A stretch of DNA of 64,000 bases, taken from assembly GCF_025950095.1 (NCBI RefSeq), contig NZ_JAPDDR010000006.1, forward strand, positions 372,001 through 436,000. Reading direction: 5' to 3'. The first letter of the stretch is position 1. Each line of letters starts with the position of its first letter. This stretch comes from Luteolibacter rhizosphaerae (GTDB taxonomy: Bacteria > Verrucomicrobiota > Verrucomicrobiia > Verrucomicrobiales > Akkermansiaceae). Both the position numbers and the translations under genes were made by a program. A model generated the notes under the pieces. It ran no database searches, was not told where the DNA came from, and saw only the letters and a list, made by a program, of their open reading frames with translations. This document shows positions 46,118-56,153 of the stretch, piece by piece.

Positions 46118-48541
46118 ATGAGAACGAAGATTCGAATCCCCCTTCACACTTTTGCCTGCACGGCGGTCCTATCATTTGGCGGGGCCCTTCGCGCGCAGGA
46201 GGAAGTGCCGGAAACAAGCGAAGAAGTGGTGGTGGCGGAGGAAGAGGAGAAGAAGTCGAGCGGCAGCGTTGTCGATGAACTCGACGAGATCGTGGTGGTG
46301 GCCACCCGTACCGAGGAGAACTGGCTGGATACTTCCGGCACGGTGACCCGCGTGGATCGCGAGACCTTGCAAGAGACCGGCGTGCAGGACCTCGGCGGGA
46401 TCGTGAAGTATGATCCCACGGTGGTCGTGCCCTTCGACATGACCACGGGCGACGGTGCCGTGGCTTATGCGGCAACGGGGGCCGCGAGCTTCAACATCCG
46501 GGGCACCGAGGGCAACCGGGTGGGCGTGGAGGTGGATGGGATTCGCCAGCCGCCCGAGTATGTCTCCACTTCCTTCGATGCGGGGGCGGAGACGGGATCG
46601 GGCGGGATGGGGCGCGATTACTTCGATCCCTCTATGTTCCAGCTCGTGGAGATCCTCAAGGGCGGTGCGAGCGCGCTCTACGGCAGCGATGCGATGGGTG
46701 GCATGGTCTCCGCCCGGACGCTGACGGCCGAGGATCTCTTAGGCGACAAGGATTGGGGCGGCCTGATGCGGACCCAGTATTTCTCCCGCAACCGCGGCTT
46801 CGCCTGGCAAACCGGCGGTGCGTGGAAGAAGGATAACTTCGACTTCCTCTTGCTCTATGCCGGCAGGGAAGGGGAGGAGACGGAGAACCACGGGATCATC
46901 CCGCCGGACCCGATCGAGATGCACAGCAATGCGTGGCTCTCGAAGGCGGGCTACTCTCTGGGCGACCATCGCTTCCAGCTCACTTACGAGCAGTACGAGC
47001 GGGACGTGTATGCGAACATGCGGAGCGCACTGCATCCTTCGATCGAGATGTTCAGCATCTTCAAGAAGAGCATTGAGAACTGGCAGGATGTCGATCGCCA
47101 GCGTCTCAGCTTCAACTGGGACTGGACCCCGGAGAACGGTTGGGTCGATGCGGTGGAGACCCACCTCTACTGGCAGGATTCAAATAGCGGCAGCCGCAAC
47201 CTGAGCCGGAATCCCCCGCGCACGACGGGCTTCCCGCCGGAGTGGGGTATCGATGTCTTGAAGGGGCGGAACCGGCAGCAGCAGATCAATTTCCGCACGG
47301 AGATCTTCGGTCTCTCCTCAATCGCGCGGCGCGAGATGGATCTCTTCGGTATGAAGCACCAATTGCTCGCCGGGATCGACCTCTCGCAGGAGAATTCAGC
47401 CAATCGCTTCGACCGTGTGGAGTCAACCGGCGTTGCCCTCCCAAACCCGGACGGAGGCCTGCCGATTGTTTCGACCCAGCGCACGGTGTTCGACCGCATT
47501 TCGTTCGCGCCTTCCGAGACTTATCGCTTGGGTTTATTCGTGCAGGACCAGATCAAACCGGCAGAACGTTGGACAGTCACGCCGGGACTTCGGCTGGATT
47601 ACCACGAGATCGCTGTGAACCTGACCCAGTCTTATCTGGACCGGTTGTCGAATTTGATGGGCACGGGTATCGAGCCCTCGCAGGGATTCGATAATTTCAG
47701 TATGTCGCCACGTCTGGATGTGGTCTTCGAGAGCACCGAGAACACGCGTCTTTACGCCGGTTATGGCATGGGCATCCGTAATCCTACTGCGGAGGAATTG
47801 ACCATGGTCTTCGATCATCCCTCGGGGGGCTTCCAGCAGGTCACCATTCCGAATCCCGATCTGAAGGAGGAAGAAAGCCATGCCTTCAAGGTAGGCTACA
47901 AGGGCGAGGCCGAGCCCGGACGTTTCGCAATCGAAGGTTTCTTCACGAAGTACAAGGACTTCATCGAGAACAATGTCCCGGTGGGCCGCTTGCCCGACAA
48001 TACCGCACTCTCCACGACCAAGAATCAGGGCGAGGCGATCATCTATGGCTTCGAGGCCAGCGGCGAATGGGACATCGGCACCGCCTTCGACCGCATGCGC
48101 GGCTGGACTCTGGGCCTGAATACCGGACGGGCCTACGGCGAGAACCAGACCAAGGACACCGCGATCAATACGGTGGAACCGTGGAAGACGGTCGGCTGGA
48201 TGGGGTACCAGGACGCACAGGGCACTTATGGCGCGCGCGTGCTGGGCACCTACCCCGCGGCGGTGACCCGTACCGATGACACCACGATGAACGGCCGCAT
48301 GTTCCGTCCGCCGTCATGGTTCACGCTGGATGCCGTCGCCTAGTGGAAGCCGATGGAAGGCCTGACCCTCAACGGCGGCGTGAACAACATCTTCAACGAG
48401 CAGTATTACGACTGGGGCGCGGTGCGCCGCAGCGGTGGTCACATGGGCCTGGATACCTTTGGCGGACAGGCGGGTTCGGTCACGGATCGCAGCACGGCAC
48501 CCGGCACCAATGTCTTCCTGTCCGCCACGTATGCGTTCTGA
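46118..48541 (+). pseudogene. TonB-dependent receptor (heme/hemoglobin-type) with in-frame amber codon
   Basis: The frame encodes a TonB-dependent receptor: signal peptide (ending RAQ), DEIVVVATRTEENW (TonB-box and plug start), RGTEGNRVGVEVDGIRQPP, LKGGASALYGSDAMGG, and a barrel with ETYRLGLFVQDQIKPAERWTVTPGLRLDYHE and LYAGYGMGIRNPTAEEL. The layout resembles heme/hemoglobin receptors. At codon 742 (48341-48343) the frame has TAG, but continues unbroken as WKPMEGLTLNGGVNNIFNEQYYDWG to 48541 and ends FLSATYAF, the C-terminal Phe signal for outer-membrane insertion. The codon is probably Tyr (TAC or TAT) in the intact gene. Truncated, it would lack its last barrel strands. Confidence 0.85.
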
Positions 48542-48913
48542 TCAGTCCTTCTTCGCGGTGTAGTCGAAGACGGTCGCCTTTTCGAGTAGGGGCTTGAGCT
48601 TCTCCACGAAAGCCTTGTGCGCTTCGTGGGGAATGTAGGCCTCAAGTCCGGCCTTGTCCTTGAAGGTGACCAGGAAGCAGTGGGTGAAGCCGTCGTTGAG
48701 GCCTTCCACGCTCTCGCTCTTGCCCCACTCGTAGCCAGTCACGGCCGGGATCTTCTTGGGCAGTTCGGCGAAGGCTTTCTCGATCTCCTGCACCTTGTCG
48801 GCCGTGGCCTCGGGCTTGAACTTGAAGAGGACGACGTGGCGGAATTCGTTTTCGGCGACGGCGGAGTTGGCAAGGGCGGCGGACATGGCGGCAATGAGGA
48901 TGGCTTTGGTCAT
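48542..48913 (-). CDS. Exported Dabb (stress-responsive A/B barrel) protein
   Basis: 123 aa from the ATG at 48913. A signal peptide (residues 1 to about 20, NSAVAE) precedes a Dabb domain: FRHVVLFKFKPEATADKVQEIEKAFAELPKKIPAV, then WGKSESVEGLNDGFTHCFLVTFKD and YIPHEAHKAFVEKL. Dabb proteins form dimeric barrels; the exported verrucomicrobial versions have no known role. It ends directly beside the TonB-receptor stop. Confidence 0.8.
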   Translation of the reverse strand: MTKAILIAAMSAALANSAVAENEFRHVVLFKFKPEATADKVQEIEKAFAELPKKIPAVTGYEWGKSESVEGLNDGFTHCFLVTFKDKAGLEAYIPHEAHKAFVEKLKPLLEKATVFDYTAKKD

Positions 48914-49059
48914 GACTGAAGTTCCGCCTTTACGGCGGCAGGTGTCAAACTCTGGCAAGTCCGATGCGATTCCGGATAGGAAGGATTCCCGCGGCGGTGT
49001 CGAAAAACTGCACGGAATTCTCATGGCGGGCGCGGGGAATCCGGCGATCCTATCGGGCC

Positions 49060-49497
49060 ATGGAACGCATGCCTACTCACAGCAAGACCATCGGTTACTT
49101 GCTCTGGATCTTCGGGTTCACCGGAGCCCACCGCTTTTACTTCGGCCGACCGATTACAGGAGCGATCTGGTTCTTCACCGGCGGACTCTTCCTGATCGGG
49201 TGGATCGTGGACCTTTTCCTGATCCCCGGGATGGAGCGTAGCGCCGGGCAGAAATACGAGACCGGCAAGATCGACTACTCCGTGGCATGGGTCTTGCAGA
49301 CCTTCCTCGGCCCGCTCGGCATCCACCGTTTCTATATGGGCAAGGTCTGGACCGGCCTGCTCTGGCTTGTGACCGGCGGTCTTTTCCTGGTCGGCTACAT
49401 CTACGACTACTGCACGCTCAACGGACAGATCGACGAGATCAACTCGGGCGAGCCCAAGCGTCTCAGCCGCTCGCCACAGGCTCTCGCGGCGCGCTGA
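49060..49497 (+). CDS. TM2-domain membrane protein
   Basis: 145 aa from the ATG at 49060 (an ATG at 49069 is also possible); the open frame to 48964 adds non-conserved residues. It has two TM2-type units, each a helix pair with the GxxGAHRFYFGR / GPLGIHRFYMGK signature and an FFTGGLFLIGWIVD / LVTGGLFLVGYIYD helix. Such proteins are small inner-membrane proteins of unknown function. Confidence 0.85.
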   Translation: MERMPTHSKTIGYLLWIFGFTGAHRFYFGRPITGAIWFFTGGLFLIGWIVDLFLIPGMERSAGQKYETGKIDYSVAWVLQTFLGPLGIHRFYMGKVWTGLLWLVTGGLFLVGYIYDYCTLNGQIDEINSGEPKRLSRSPQALAAR

Positions 49498-49503
49498 GCG
49501 GGT

Positions 49504-52098
49504 TCACTTGTCCCAGATGAAGTGCTCTTGCTTGAGTGCGGTGGCCCGGGCCCGGGCTTCCGTCGCACCGGGGCTCGGGAGCATTCCGTGCTTCTGAGCC
49601 ACGCCGATGGCTGCCTCCCACTTCTGCAGGGTTTCTAACAAAGCCCGGGCACGCACGCCGCACTTGTCCACCCACTGCCAGTCGGCGGGCGGGGATTTCG
49701 CCGCGGCTTGCAGCACGGAGAAATAGACATCGAGCGCCTTGTCCGAGTTCTCCGTGGTGAGCGGAAGCTCTTCGATGACCATGCCGCGGCGGTACTCGAT
49801 TTCAAAGCGGCGTGATGAGTCCGCCGGCAAGCTGGCGAGCAAGTCTTCGTAGAGCGCGAGTGCCCGTTCGAGTTTTGCGATGTCGCTGCTGGCGCTGTTG
49901 TAAGGATAGAGGGCGTCCCCGAGCAGGAGGCCGGTGGTGACGCGCAGCGGCGCGTCTTTTTTCATGGTATCGAACCATGGCTGAAGTTCGGCGGCGGCTC
50001 CGTCCAAGCGCTTGAGAGTGATCAGCACGCGCGCCTTCTCCAAGCGGGCCACATCGGCGAGCGGGCCGTTCGTGGCGATGAGCTTGTCGAAGATCGCGAG
50101 GCTTTCCTCCTGGGCTTGGTTGGTGCCAACCAGCGCGGAGGCCCGGCCGGCGAGGAAGAGCGCCGGAGCGGCCAAGGGCGAGTCGGTGGTCTTGGCCACT
50201 TCATTCAGCGCGAGGCGGGCATCGTTGTAGTCCTTGTTCTCGAACAACGCGCTGCCGAGTTCGAAGCGCACTGCATTGGCCCCGGGGTCCGCGGGATACT
50301 GCTTCAGGAAGGCGGCGGCGAGTCCGGCGGCGTCCGCCCAGCGTTTCTCACGCTCCGCGAGACGGATGCCGGCGAGAGCGAGATCGGCTTGGGGAAGCTT
50401 CGCCGCATCTTCCGCGGAGATCGATTCGATCTGCGCCTTGGCAAAGGCGGGGTCGGGTGGCAGGGCATCAAGCGCGGCATGTGCGGCGGCGAGTCGTGCT
50501 TCTGCCAGACGCGGATGCTGCGGATGATCAAGGATGAAGCGATCCAGTGCTCCGAGTGCCGATGGATCGCGGACCGAGGTGAGGAACAAAGCCCGTTCCA
50601 AGGCGAGATCATCCGCGATGCGCGGGTCCTTCCCGCGTGCTTCCGCCAGCGCCTCGAAGCCCGCGAGATCGCCCGTGGCAAGGCGCGTGACCGCCGCATT
50701 CAGGGTAGCCTCCCGCAGTGCGTCGCCTTCGAGCAGGGCCGATGCCTTCTCGATTTCATCGGCGGCCAGCTTGAAGTCGCCGGTGCTGAAGGCGGAGGAA
50801 GCGGCGGCGATCGATGCACCGGCGCGCAAGGAGGCGGGGACCTCGCTGCTCTCCAGCGCGGCGAGGGCAGCCTGAGCCTGTTCCTTGCGATTGTCCTGAA
50901 GATCCCAGCGGATCATCTCTAACAGGGCACGATCGGAAAGCGGATGGCCGGGGTACTCGATGCGCAGGCGTGCCAGCAGACGACGGGCGCTGCTTTTCGA
51001 GTCCGCCGAGCCTTCGCGGCGCAGGCCGAGTGCGAGATGGAAGAGCGCTTGCGTGCCGAGCTCGTTCGCCGTCGCGACACCGGCGGGCCACACCGCGCTG
51101 ACATCGCTGGCGGAGGGGGTGCCCGATCCGCCGACGATTCCGGCGGGAGGCACTGCCAAGGGCGGAGGCGGTGACCACTCGCGCAGGCGCGTGAGGATGG
51201 CATCGTCCGTGGTCAGCGGCTCCGGGAGACAGTTGAGAAGAATGGTGAAGACCTCTCCGAATTTCGGCGCGCTGCGTTCCTGCTCGATAAAGGCCAGCAG
51301 ATCGTCCGTAGCAGCGGAGCGGTTGCCGGAAGCGAGCTGCGCCTTGGCCAGACCCGCGGCCGCCTCGTGCCGGTAGATCCGATAGGCCGGGTCTTCCGAC
51401 TTCTCCAACACGGATGAGAAGAGCCCGATGGCCGCCTGATTCTCGCCTTTGCCGAGCTCGGCCTGCGCGCGAAGGATCTCGGAGCGCGCCCGCTCCTGGG
51501 AGTTCATCTTCAGGTTCGGGCTCGGCAGGGCCGTCAGTGCCTCATCCGCCTTGCCTTGCTCCAGCAGGATGGCGGCGATGTTCATCTTCGCCCTCAGCAC
51601 CGTGGCGGCGTCCTTCTCCTTGGCCAGGATGCTCAGCGCCTCCAGGGCTCCGCCGGGATCGCCGAGCGACTCCTGGAGAGCGGCACGGGTGAAGAGCGCT
51701 TCCTGATAATGGGGAGCCGTGGCGACGGTGGCCTTCTCATCCAGCAGGGCGAGCGCCTCGGCGAAGCGTCCCGAGGTGGTAAGAGCCTGAGCCTTCCAGA
51801 AGGCCAAGGCGGGATCCGCCGCGAGGATAGGATCATCCAGGACCTTCAGGGCAGCCTCCGTTCTCCCGGCGCGGACATGGGTTTCGGCGAGACGGAGTAA
51901 GATCGTTCGCTTGCCGGTCTCATCGAGCTCCGGAGTGGTGAGCGCCGATTCGAAGCGGGTGGCCGCGATGTCCCAGAGATGGGCGGCCATCGCATCCAGC
52001 CCGTCCTTGTAGGCGGGGATGGCGGCCGGCTTCGGCGCTGCCGCCGCGGCGAGCGCGAACAGGAGCGGCAGGACGGTCACCGTGCGGCGGAACAGCAT
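49504..52098 (-). CDS. Large exported TPR-repeat protein
   Basis: 864 aa with a signal peptide (residues 1-20, LFALAAAAA). Nearly the whole protein is alpha-helical TPR-type repeats, for example DGLDAMAAHLWDIAATRFESALTTPE, LRLAETHVRAGRTEAALKVLDD and VRFELGSALFENKDYNDARLALNEVAKT, with many A/L/E heptads. The family acts as a protein-binding scaffold in the periplasm or outer membrane. It lies 43 bp after the NtrC-type regulator gene on the same strand and may be co-transcribed with it. Confidence 0.85.
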   Translation of the reverse strand: MLFRRTVTVLPLLFALAAAAAPKPAAIPAYKDGLDAMAAHLWDIAATRFESALTTPELDETGKRTILLRLAETHVRAGRTEAALKVLDDPILAADPALAFWKAQALTTSGRFAEALALLDEKATVATAPHYQEALFTRAALQESLGDPGGALEALSILAKEKDAATVLRAKMNIAAILLEQGKADEALTALPSPNLKMNSQERARSEILRAQAELGKGENQAAIGLFSSVLEKSEDPAYRIYRHEAAAGLAKAQLASGNRSAATDDLLAFIEQERSAPKFGEVFTILLNCLPEPLTTDDAILTRLREWSPPPPLAVPPAGIVGGSGTPSASDVSAVWPAGVATANELGTQALFHLALGLRREGSADSKSSARRLLARLRIEYPGHPLSDRALLEMIRWDLQDNRKEQAQAALAALESSEVPASLRAGASIAAASSAFSTGDFKLAADEIEKASALLEGDALREATLNAAVTRLATGDLAGFEALAEARGKDPRIADDLALERALFLTSVRDPSALGALDRFILDHPQHPRLAEARLAAAHAALDALPPDPAFAKAQIESISAEDAAKLPQADLALAGIRLAEREKRWADAAGLAAAFLKQYPADPGANAVRFELGSALFENKDYNDARLALNEVAKTTDSPLAAPALFLAGRASALVGTNQAQEESLAIFDKLIATNGPLADVARLEKARVLITLKRLDGAAAELQPWFDTMKKDAPLRVTTGLLLGDALYPYNSASSDIAKLERALALYEDLLASLPADSSRRFEIEYRRGMVIEELPLTTENSDKALDVYFSVLQAAAKSPPADWQWVDKCGVRARALLETLQKWEAAIGVAQKHGMLPSPGATEARARATALKQEHFIWDK

Positions 52099-52141
52099 GA
52101 GGCGAGGCTAGCGCGGTGCCAAGGGAATGGCTAGCGGAGTC

Positions 52142-53557
52142 TCAGGACTCCACTTGGCTCGCCAGCGTGGCGGCATTGCCATCGGCCAGGATCCGGCGCA
52201 GTTCGGAGGCGCTGGTGCCCATCTCGGAGGCGGCTTCCTTGAGATCGCCATCGTGGCGCTCCAGTGCGCAGGCCGCGAGCTCGCGGGTGAACCATGCGAT
52301 GGCGTTCTCGCCGGCGGGAATCGAGTCCAGGATCCTGCCTAGCGATTGCTTGAGCGCGCCCTTCTCCGAGCCCGGCGCGGCCGCCAGCGGGATATCTGCG
52401 GGCAGCAGTACGGTCGAGGAGGCCAAGGCGCAGGCGCGGGCGATCGTATTCTCCAGCTCGCGCACGTTGCCCGGCCAGCGGTGCACTTGCAGCGCGGCGA
52501 TGGCTTCCGCCGAGAGGCGGATGCGGGCCATCCCGTTCTTGCGCGTGATGCGTTGCAGGAAGAACTCGGCCAGCAGCGGAATGTCCTCTGCCCGTTCGCG
52601 CAGCGCGGGCAGGCGGATTTCCACCACGTTCAGGCGGTAGTAGAGGTCCTCGCGGAAGCGACCGCCGGCCACTTCGGTGGAAAGGGTCTTGTTCGTGGCG
52701 GTGACGACCCGCACGTCCGCGCTCAGGGTTTCGTTTGAGCCCACGCGGGAGAAGGTGCCGTCCTGCAGCACGCGCAGCAGTTTCACCTGCACGGAAAGCG
52801 GCATGTCACCGATTTCGTCGAGGAAGAGCGTGCCGCCGTCGGCCTGCTCGAAACGTCCCGCACGCCGGGCAATGGCGCCGGTGAAGGAGCCCTTCTCGTG
52901 ACCGAAGAGCTCGCTCTCCAGCAGGTTCTCCGGGATGGCTCCGCAGTTGATCGCGATCAGCTCCTGCTGGCGGCGCGGTGAGTATTCGTGGATGGCCTTC
53001 GCGACGAGCTCCTTGCCGGTGCCGCTTTCGCCGGTGACCAGAACCGGTGCATCCGAGCGGGCGACGCGGCCCACGATCTTGAAAACATCCTGCAGGGCGC
53101 GGGAGACCCCGATGATCTTTACGCGGCCGTCCAAGCTCGGCATCTCGGCTGCCGGTTGCTCGGCGGACTTGCGGTCGTCCGCGGTCTGGAGAGCCGTTTC
53201 CACCACCGGGCGCAGCTCGAAGGGCAGGGCCTCCTTGCGCATCACATCGTGGGCACCGCGCTGGGTGGCCTCGATCACTTGGCCCGTGCTCGGGAAGCCG
53301 GTGGTCAGGATGACCAGCGTGGCGGGAGAGACTTGGCGCAGGCGGGAGAGGAGCTCGAGACCATCGAAGGGCTGGAGCTGGATATCCGCCACCACCACGT
53401 CCACGGGGGTCTTCTCGACCACCTTCACCGCGTTGTCCGCATTGTCACAACGCAGGATGCGAAGCCCGTTCGCGGTCAAATGCTTCGTAGCCCACTCCAA
53501 GAAGTCGTGGTCTTGATCAACGAGAAGAATCGTTTGCTCCGGCGGGACGTCGGCCAT
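52142..53557 (-). CDS. Sigma-54-dependent response regulator, NtrC family
   Basis: 471 aa from the ATG at 53557. Receiver domain at residues 1-125 with likely phosphoacceptor Asp58 ([10 protein letters not shown]). The central AAA+ domain has Walker A GESGTGKE, the sigma-54-contact loop as GSFTGA (a Ser variant of GAFTGA), Walker [13 protein letters not shown] and [16 protein letters not shown] Fis-like helix-turn-helix ends the protein ([31 protein letters not shown]). No sensor kinase gene is adjacent. It would activate sigma-54 promoters in response to an unknown signal. Confidence 0.92.
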   Translation of the reverse strand: MADVPPEQTILLVDQDHDFLEWATKHLTANGLRILRCDNADNAVKVVEKTPVDVVVADIQLQPFDGLELLSRLRQVSPATLVILTTGFPSTGQVIEATQRGAHDVMRKEALPFELRPVVETALQTADDRKSAEQPAAEMPSLDGRVKIIGVSRALQDVFKIVGRVARSDAPVLVTGESGTGKELVAKAIHEYSPRRQQELIAINCGAIPENLLESELFGHEKGSFTGAIARRAGRFEQADGGTLFLDEIGDMPLSVQVKLLRVLQDGTFSRVGSNETLSADVRVVTATNKTLSTEVAGGRFREDLYYRLNVVEIRLPALRERAEDIPLLAEFFLQRITRKNGMARIRLSAEAIAALQVHRWPGNVRELENTIARACALASSTVLLPADIPLAAAPGSEKGALKQSLGRILDSIPAGENAIAWFTRELAACALERHDGDLKEAASEMGTSASELRRILADGNAATLASQVES

Positions 53558-53763
53558 GGGTTGCTGCAAGAGCAATCATGTCTCGCCCACAGAACAAGCG
53601 CAAGAACTGGCTGTCTGAGGGAAATTACGGTGTACATGAGAATCACTCATGAATCCGCGGTGGTGGAATCAGAGTGGCTCAGAATGGCGGCCGATTTTGC
53701 GAGAATGTCGGCGGCACCCGGAATGTCCGGTCTATCGTAGCAATTCCCGGACCAGCAGGAGTC

Positions 53764-55251
53764 TTAAGATGGCGGAAGAAGGATGCCGTGCCGTACGAGT
53801 TCTTCGACCAAAGCGGCGATCCGGGATTCCAAGTCCTCGATTCCGGCGAAGGCCGGGTTGGCACGGATCTCGGCGAGCATGGCTACGGGGGGCTGGCCGC
53901 TCCGGGCGAGTTCCAAGAGGCGCAGGATGTTCTCGTCGATCTGGCCATCATAGGAGAGGCGGCCGGGGCTGATGAGGCGGATCGTCTGGCGCTGCCAGCC
54001 GCCTCCATCCAAGGTCATGGCGGCCTCGGCCCGCAGGCCGGGGGATACGGTATAGACCGTATCGAGGAGCGGGAGTCCGCTCCGCAGCGCGGTCTCGGCG
54101 CGTAGCACGCGCAGCACCTCCGCCCCGGCGCTGGGGGATAGTTTCCCGGCATCGCGACTATCGCAGCGGGTCCATTCCTCGCCCGGGGCGCACTTCTCCA
54201 CCACGATGAAGCCGCCGCTCAGGCAGGTGATGCCGCGCCGCGCGTAGTGATCCAGCCAGCGCTGCATCTCCGGCAGTGCGGAGTCCGTGGCACCGAAGCG
54301 GACATCCCCTTCGATCCACTTCCAAGCATAGTCGGAGGGCGAGCTACAGTCGGTTAGGAAAAGCCAGCGACGCAGGCCTTCCGGAGCGATCCAGGAAAGT
54401 GGCGCTTCACTCCAGTCATCCTCTGTCGCGTGGCCCCAGTTCAGGAGCAAGATGGCGATGCCGCCGGGGGCGAGGTGTGAGGGAATCTCCCGTAGCAAAC
54501 GGGCGCAGATCGGGTCATCGGTGGGAGCCTCCCGGTAAATTAGGTCGCTGCCCGGCGATTGGACGTAGGGAGGATTTGCCACGATCAGGTCGAAGCGCTC
54601 GCCTGCCACCGCCGAAAAGGCGTCGCCCTGCCGGTAATCCACGGCAGGCGCTCCGGTGAGGACCCGGGTGAAGCGGCCGAGTGCGAGGGCCCGGGGGTTC
54701 AGGTCGCTAGCCACCACATCGTGGCCCGCTGCCGCGAGTTGTTGGGCCAGCCAGCCGATGCCGCAGGCTAGTTCCAGCACCCGGCGGCCTTTCTCCATGG
54801 GCGGGGTGAGCGAGGCCAGAAGCAGGGAAGAGGGACCGATTCCCATCGTCTGATCGGCCTCGCCCGTGGCTTGCCGGGAGAGGAAATCGCAGGCGATCCA
54901 TGAATCTCCCACGGGGCAGATCTGATAGAGAGATTGGAAGCTGCCTTCGCTTGCTTCCATGAATCCCATCTCCAAAAGCGGCAGGACGCTGTCTCCCAGC
55001 ACGGCTAGCACCGCGTCGCCCTCGAGCCGATCGCCCAGGGTGAAGAGGCGGATCAGCGTTGCGATCGGGGAGTCTGGATCGCAGCGGCCGAGCAGGGCAG
55101 CCCGTGAAATCTTCGAACGTAGCCAGTGCTCCGGCAGGCCGAGGACTTCCAGAGCTTCGCGGACGAAGCCGCCGCGCCGGAGCCGCTTGCGGAAAGGCTC
55201 CGCGTCCCATTGATCGAGCCCGGGGAAGTAATTCTCGGGCGCGAGGCTCAC
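53764..55251 (-). CDS. Class I SAM-dependent methyltransferase with DUF7059-like N-domain
   Basis: 495 aa. It starts at the GTG at 55251, which overlaps the stop of the next upstream gene (GTGA). The N-terminal ~150 residues (FRKRLRRGGFVREALEVLGLPEHWLR...LIRLFTLGDRLEGDAVLAVLG) resemble the N-domain of a two-part methyltransferase family best known from actinobacteria. The Rossmann domain has VLELACGIGWLAQQLAAAGHDVVASDLNPRALAL and the NPPY motif of N-methyltransferases (LIVANPPYVQSPG). A C-terminal winged-helix-like segment follows. The target (protein glutamine or nucleic acid) is not known. Confidence 0.8.
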   Translation of the reverse strand: MSLAPENYFPGLDQWDAEPFRKRLRRGGFVREALEVLGLPEHWLRSKISRAALLGRCDPDSPIATLIRLFTLGDRLEGDAVLAVLGDSVLPLLEMGFMEASEGSFQSLYQICPVGDSWIACDFLSRQATGEADQTMGIGPSSLLLASLTPPMEKGRRVLELACGIGWLAQQLAAAGHDVVASDLNPRALALGRFTRVLTGAPAVDYRQGDAFSAVAGERFDLIVANPPYVQSPGSDLIYREAPTDDPICARLLREIPSHLAPGGIAILLLNWGHATEDDWSEAPLSWIAPEGLRRWLFLTDCSSPSDYAWKWIEGDVRFGATDSALPEMQRWLDHYARRGITCLSGGFIVVEKCAPGEEWTRCDSRDAGKLSPSAGAEVLRVLRAETALRSGLPLLDTVYTVSPGLRAEAAMTLDGGGWQRQTIRLISPGRLSYDGQIDENILRLLELARSGQPPVAMLAEIRANPAFAGIEDLESRIAALVEELVRHGILLPPS

Positions 55252-56153
55252 GGCTGCAGGCGCACGCGGTAGAAGCCGATCGTCCCGCCCGCCGGCACCG
55301 TGGCGGTTCCGGAGCCGGAGGAAGCGGTTACCGTGGCCACGGTGGAGAAGGAGCTGGTGAGATTCGGCGACCACTCGACCACATAGGTCGCGCCCGCCTT
55401 CGCGTTCCAACTGACTTGGGCATTGCCATTGCCGAGCACCACGTTCGCCTTGAAGAAGGAGGCACCGGATTTCGGATGAGTCCCCAGAAGATACTCTTCC
55501 CGGTTGGTCAATCCATCGCCGTCCGGATCCGCATTCGCATCATTGGTGCCGATGGAAAGGCCGTAGGTGGCCTCCCATGCGTCGGGGATCCCGTCGCTGT
55601 CGCTATCGGGATTGGGCGGTTCGCTGTCCGGGGGATTGCCGGTGCCGGAGCTGCCGGTGTTGTTTTCGAAATTGAAGGTCGAGTAGAACTGGGTTCCACG
55701 GACCGGCTCGAAATAGCTGTAGGTGATCTTCTTGAAAGCCAGACCGACGGTTTCGGTAGGTGCTTCCCCGTTGCCGGAGATTGTCTGCGACGTCAGGAAA
55801 ATGCCTTCCAAGCGGATGCGGCAGAAGGTCTCGTTTCCCTCCGCGGTAGAGCGAACCAGATCGAGCGTTGCTTTCGGGATCTCGGCGCCGGTGGTAGTGG
55901 CTTGGAAGAGCTTCGGCGAAGCCTTGTCAACGAGCTTGAGCAAGCCAAATCCCTGCGGTGCCGCACGCTCCTCCCCGCTGAACTCGAAGCCGGTGATATC
56001 GATCCAATTGCGGTGCATCGCATCCCGGCTTTCACCGGGGATGGTTCCGTCGAAATCGAGCCATGCTCGGATCGCGGCTTGGGCGCCGTTTACCGCGAGA
56101 AGCATGACGGCAAACGCCGCAGCGGTGCTTCCGATGGAAGGGCGAAGTTTCAC
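55248..56153 (-). CDS. Exported Hcp-like protein with Ca-binding-type C-terminal extension
   Basis: 301 aa from the GTG at 56153, overlapping the previous gene's stop (GTGA). Signal peptide (residues about 1-27, NGAQA). The next ~140 residues match the Hcp (type VI secretion tube) fold: LDFDGTIPGESRDAMHRNWIDITGFEFSG, LLKLVDKASPKLFQATTTG and FLTSQTISGNGEAPTETVGLAFKKITYSY. It then has a DSDSDGIPDAWEATYGL...NADPDGDGLTNREEYLLGTHP stretch like calcium-binding TSP3/EF repeats, and a beta domain. No other type VI secretion gene lies in the window. It is probably a surface protein built from an Hcp domain. Confidence 0.8.
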   Translation of the reverse strand: MKLRPSIGSTAAAFAVMLLAVNGAQAAIRAWLDFDGTIPGESRDAMHRNWIDITGFEFSGEERAAPQGFGLLKLVDKASPKLFQATTTGAEIPKATLDLVRSTAEGNETFCRIRLEGIFLTSQTISGNGEAPTETVGLAFKKITYSYFEPVRGTQFYSTFNFENNTGSSGTGNPPDSEPPNPDSDSDGIPDAWEATYGLSIGTNDANADPDGDGLTNREEYLLGTHPKSGASFFKANVVLGNGNAQVSWNAKAGATYVVEWSPNLTSSFSTVATVTASSGSGTATVPAGGTIGFYRVRLQP

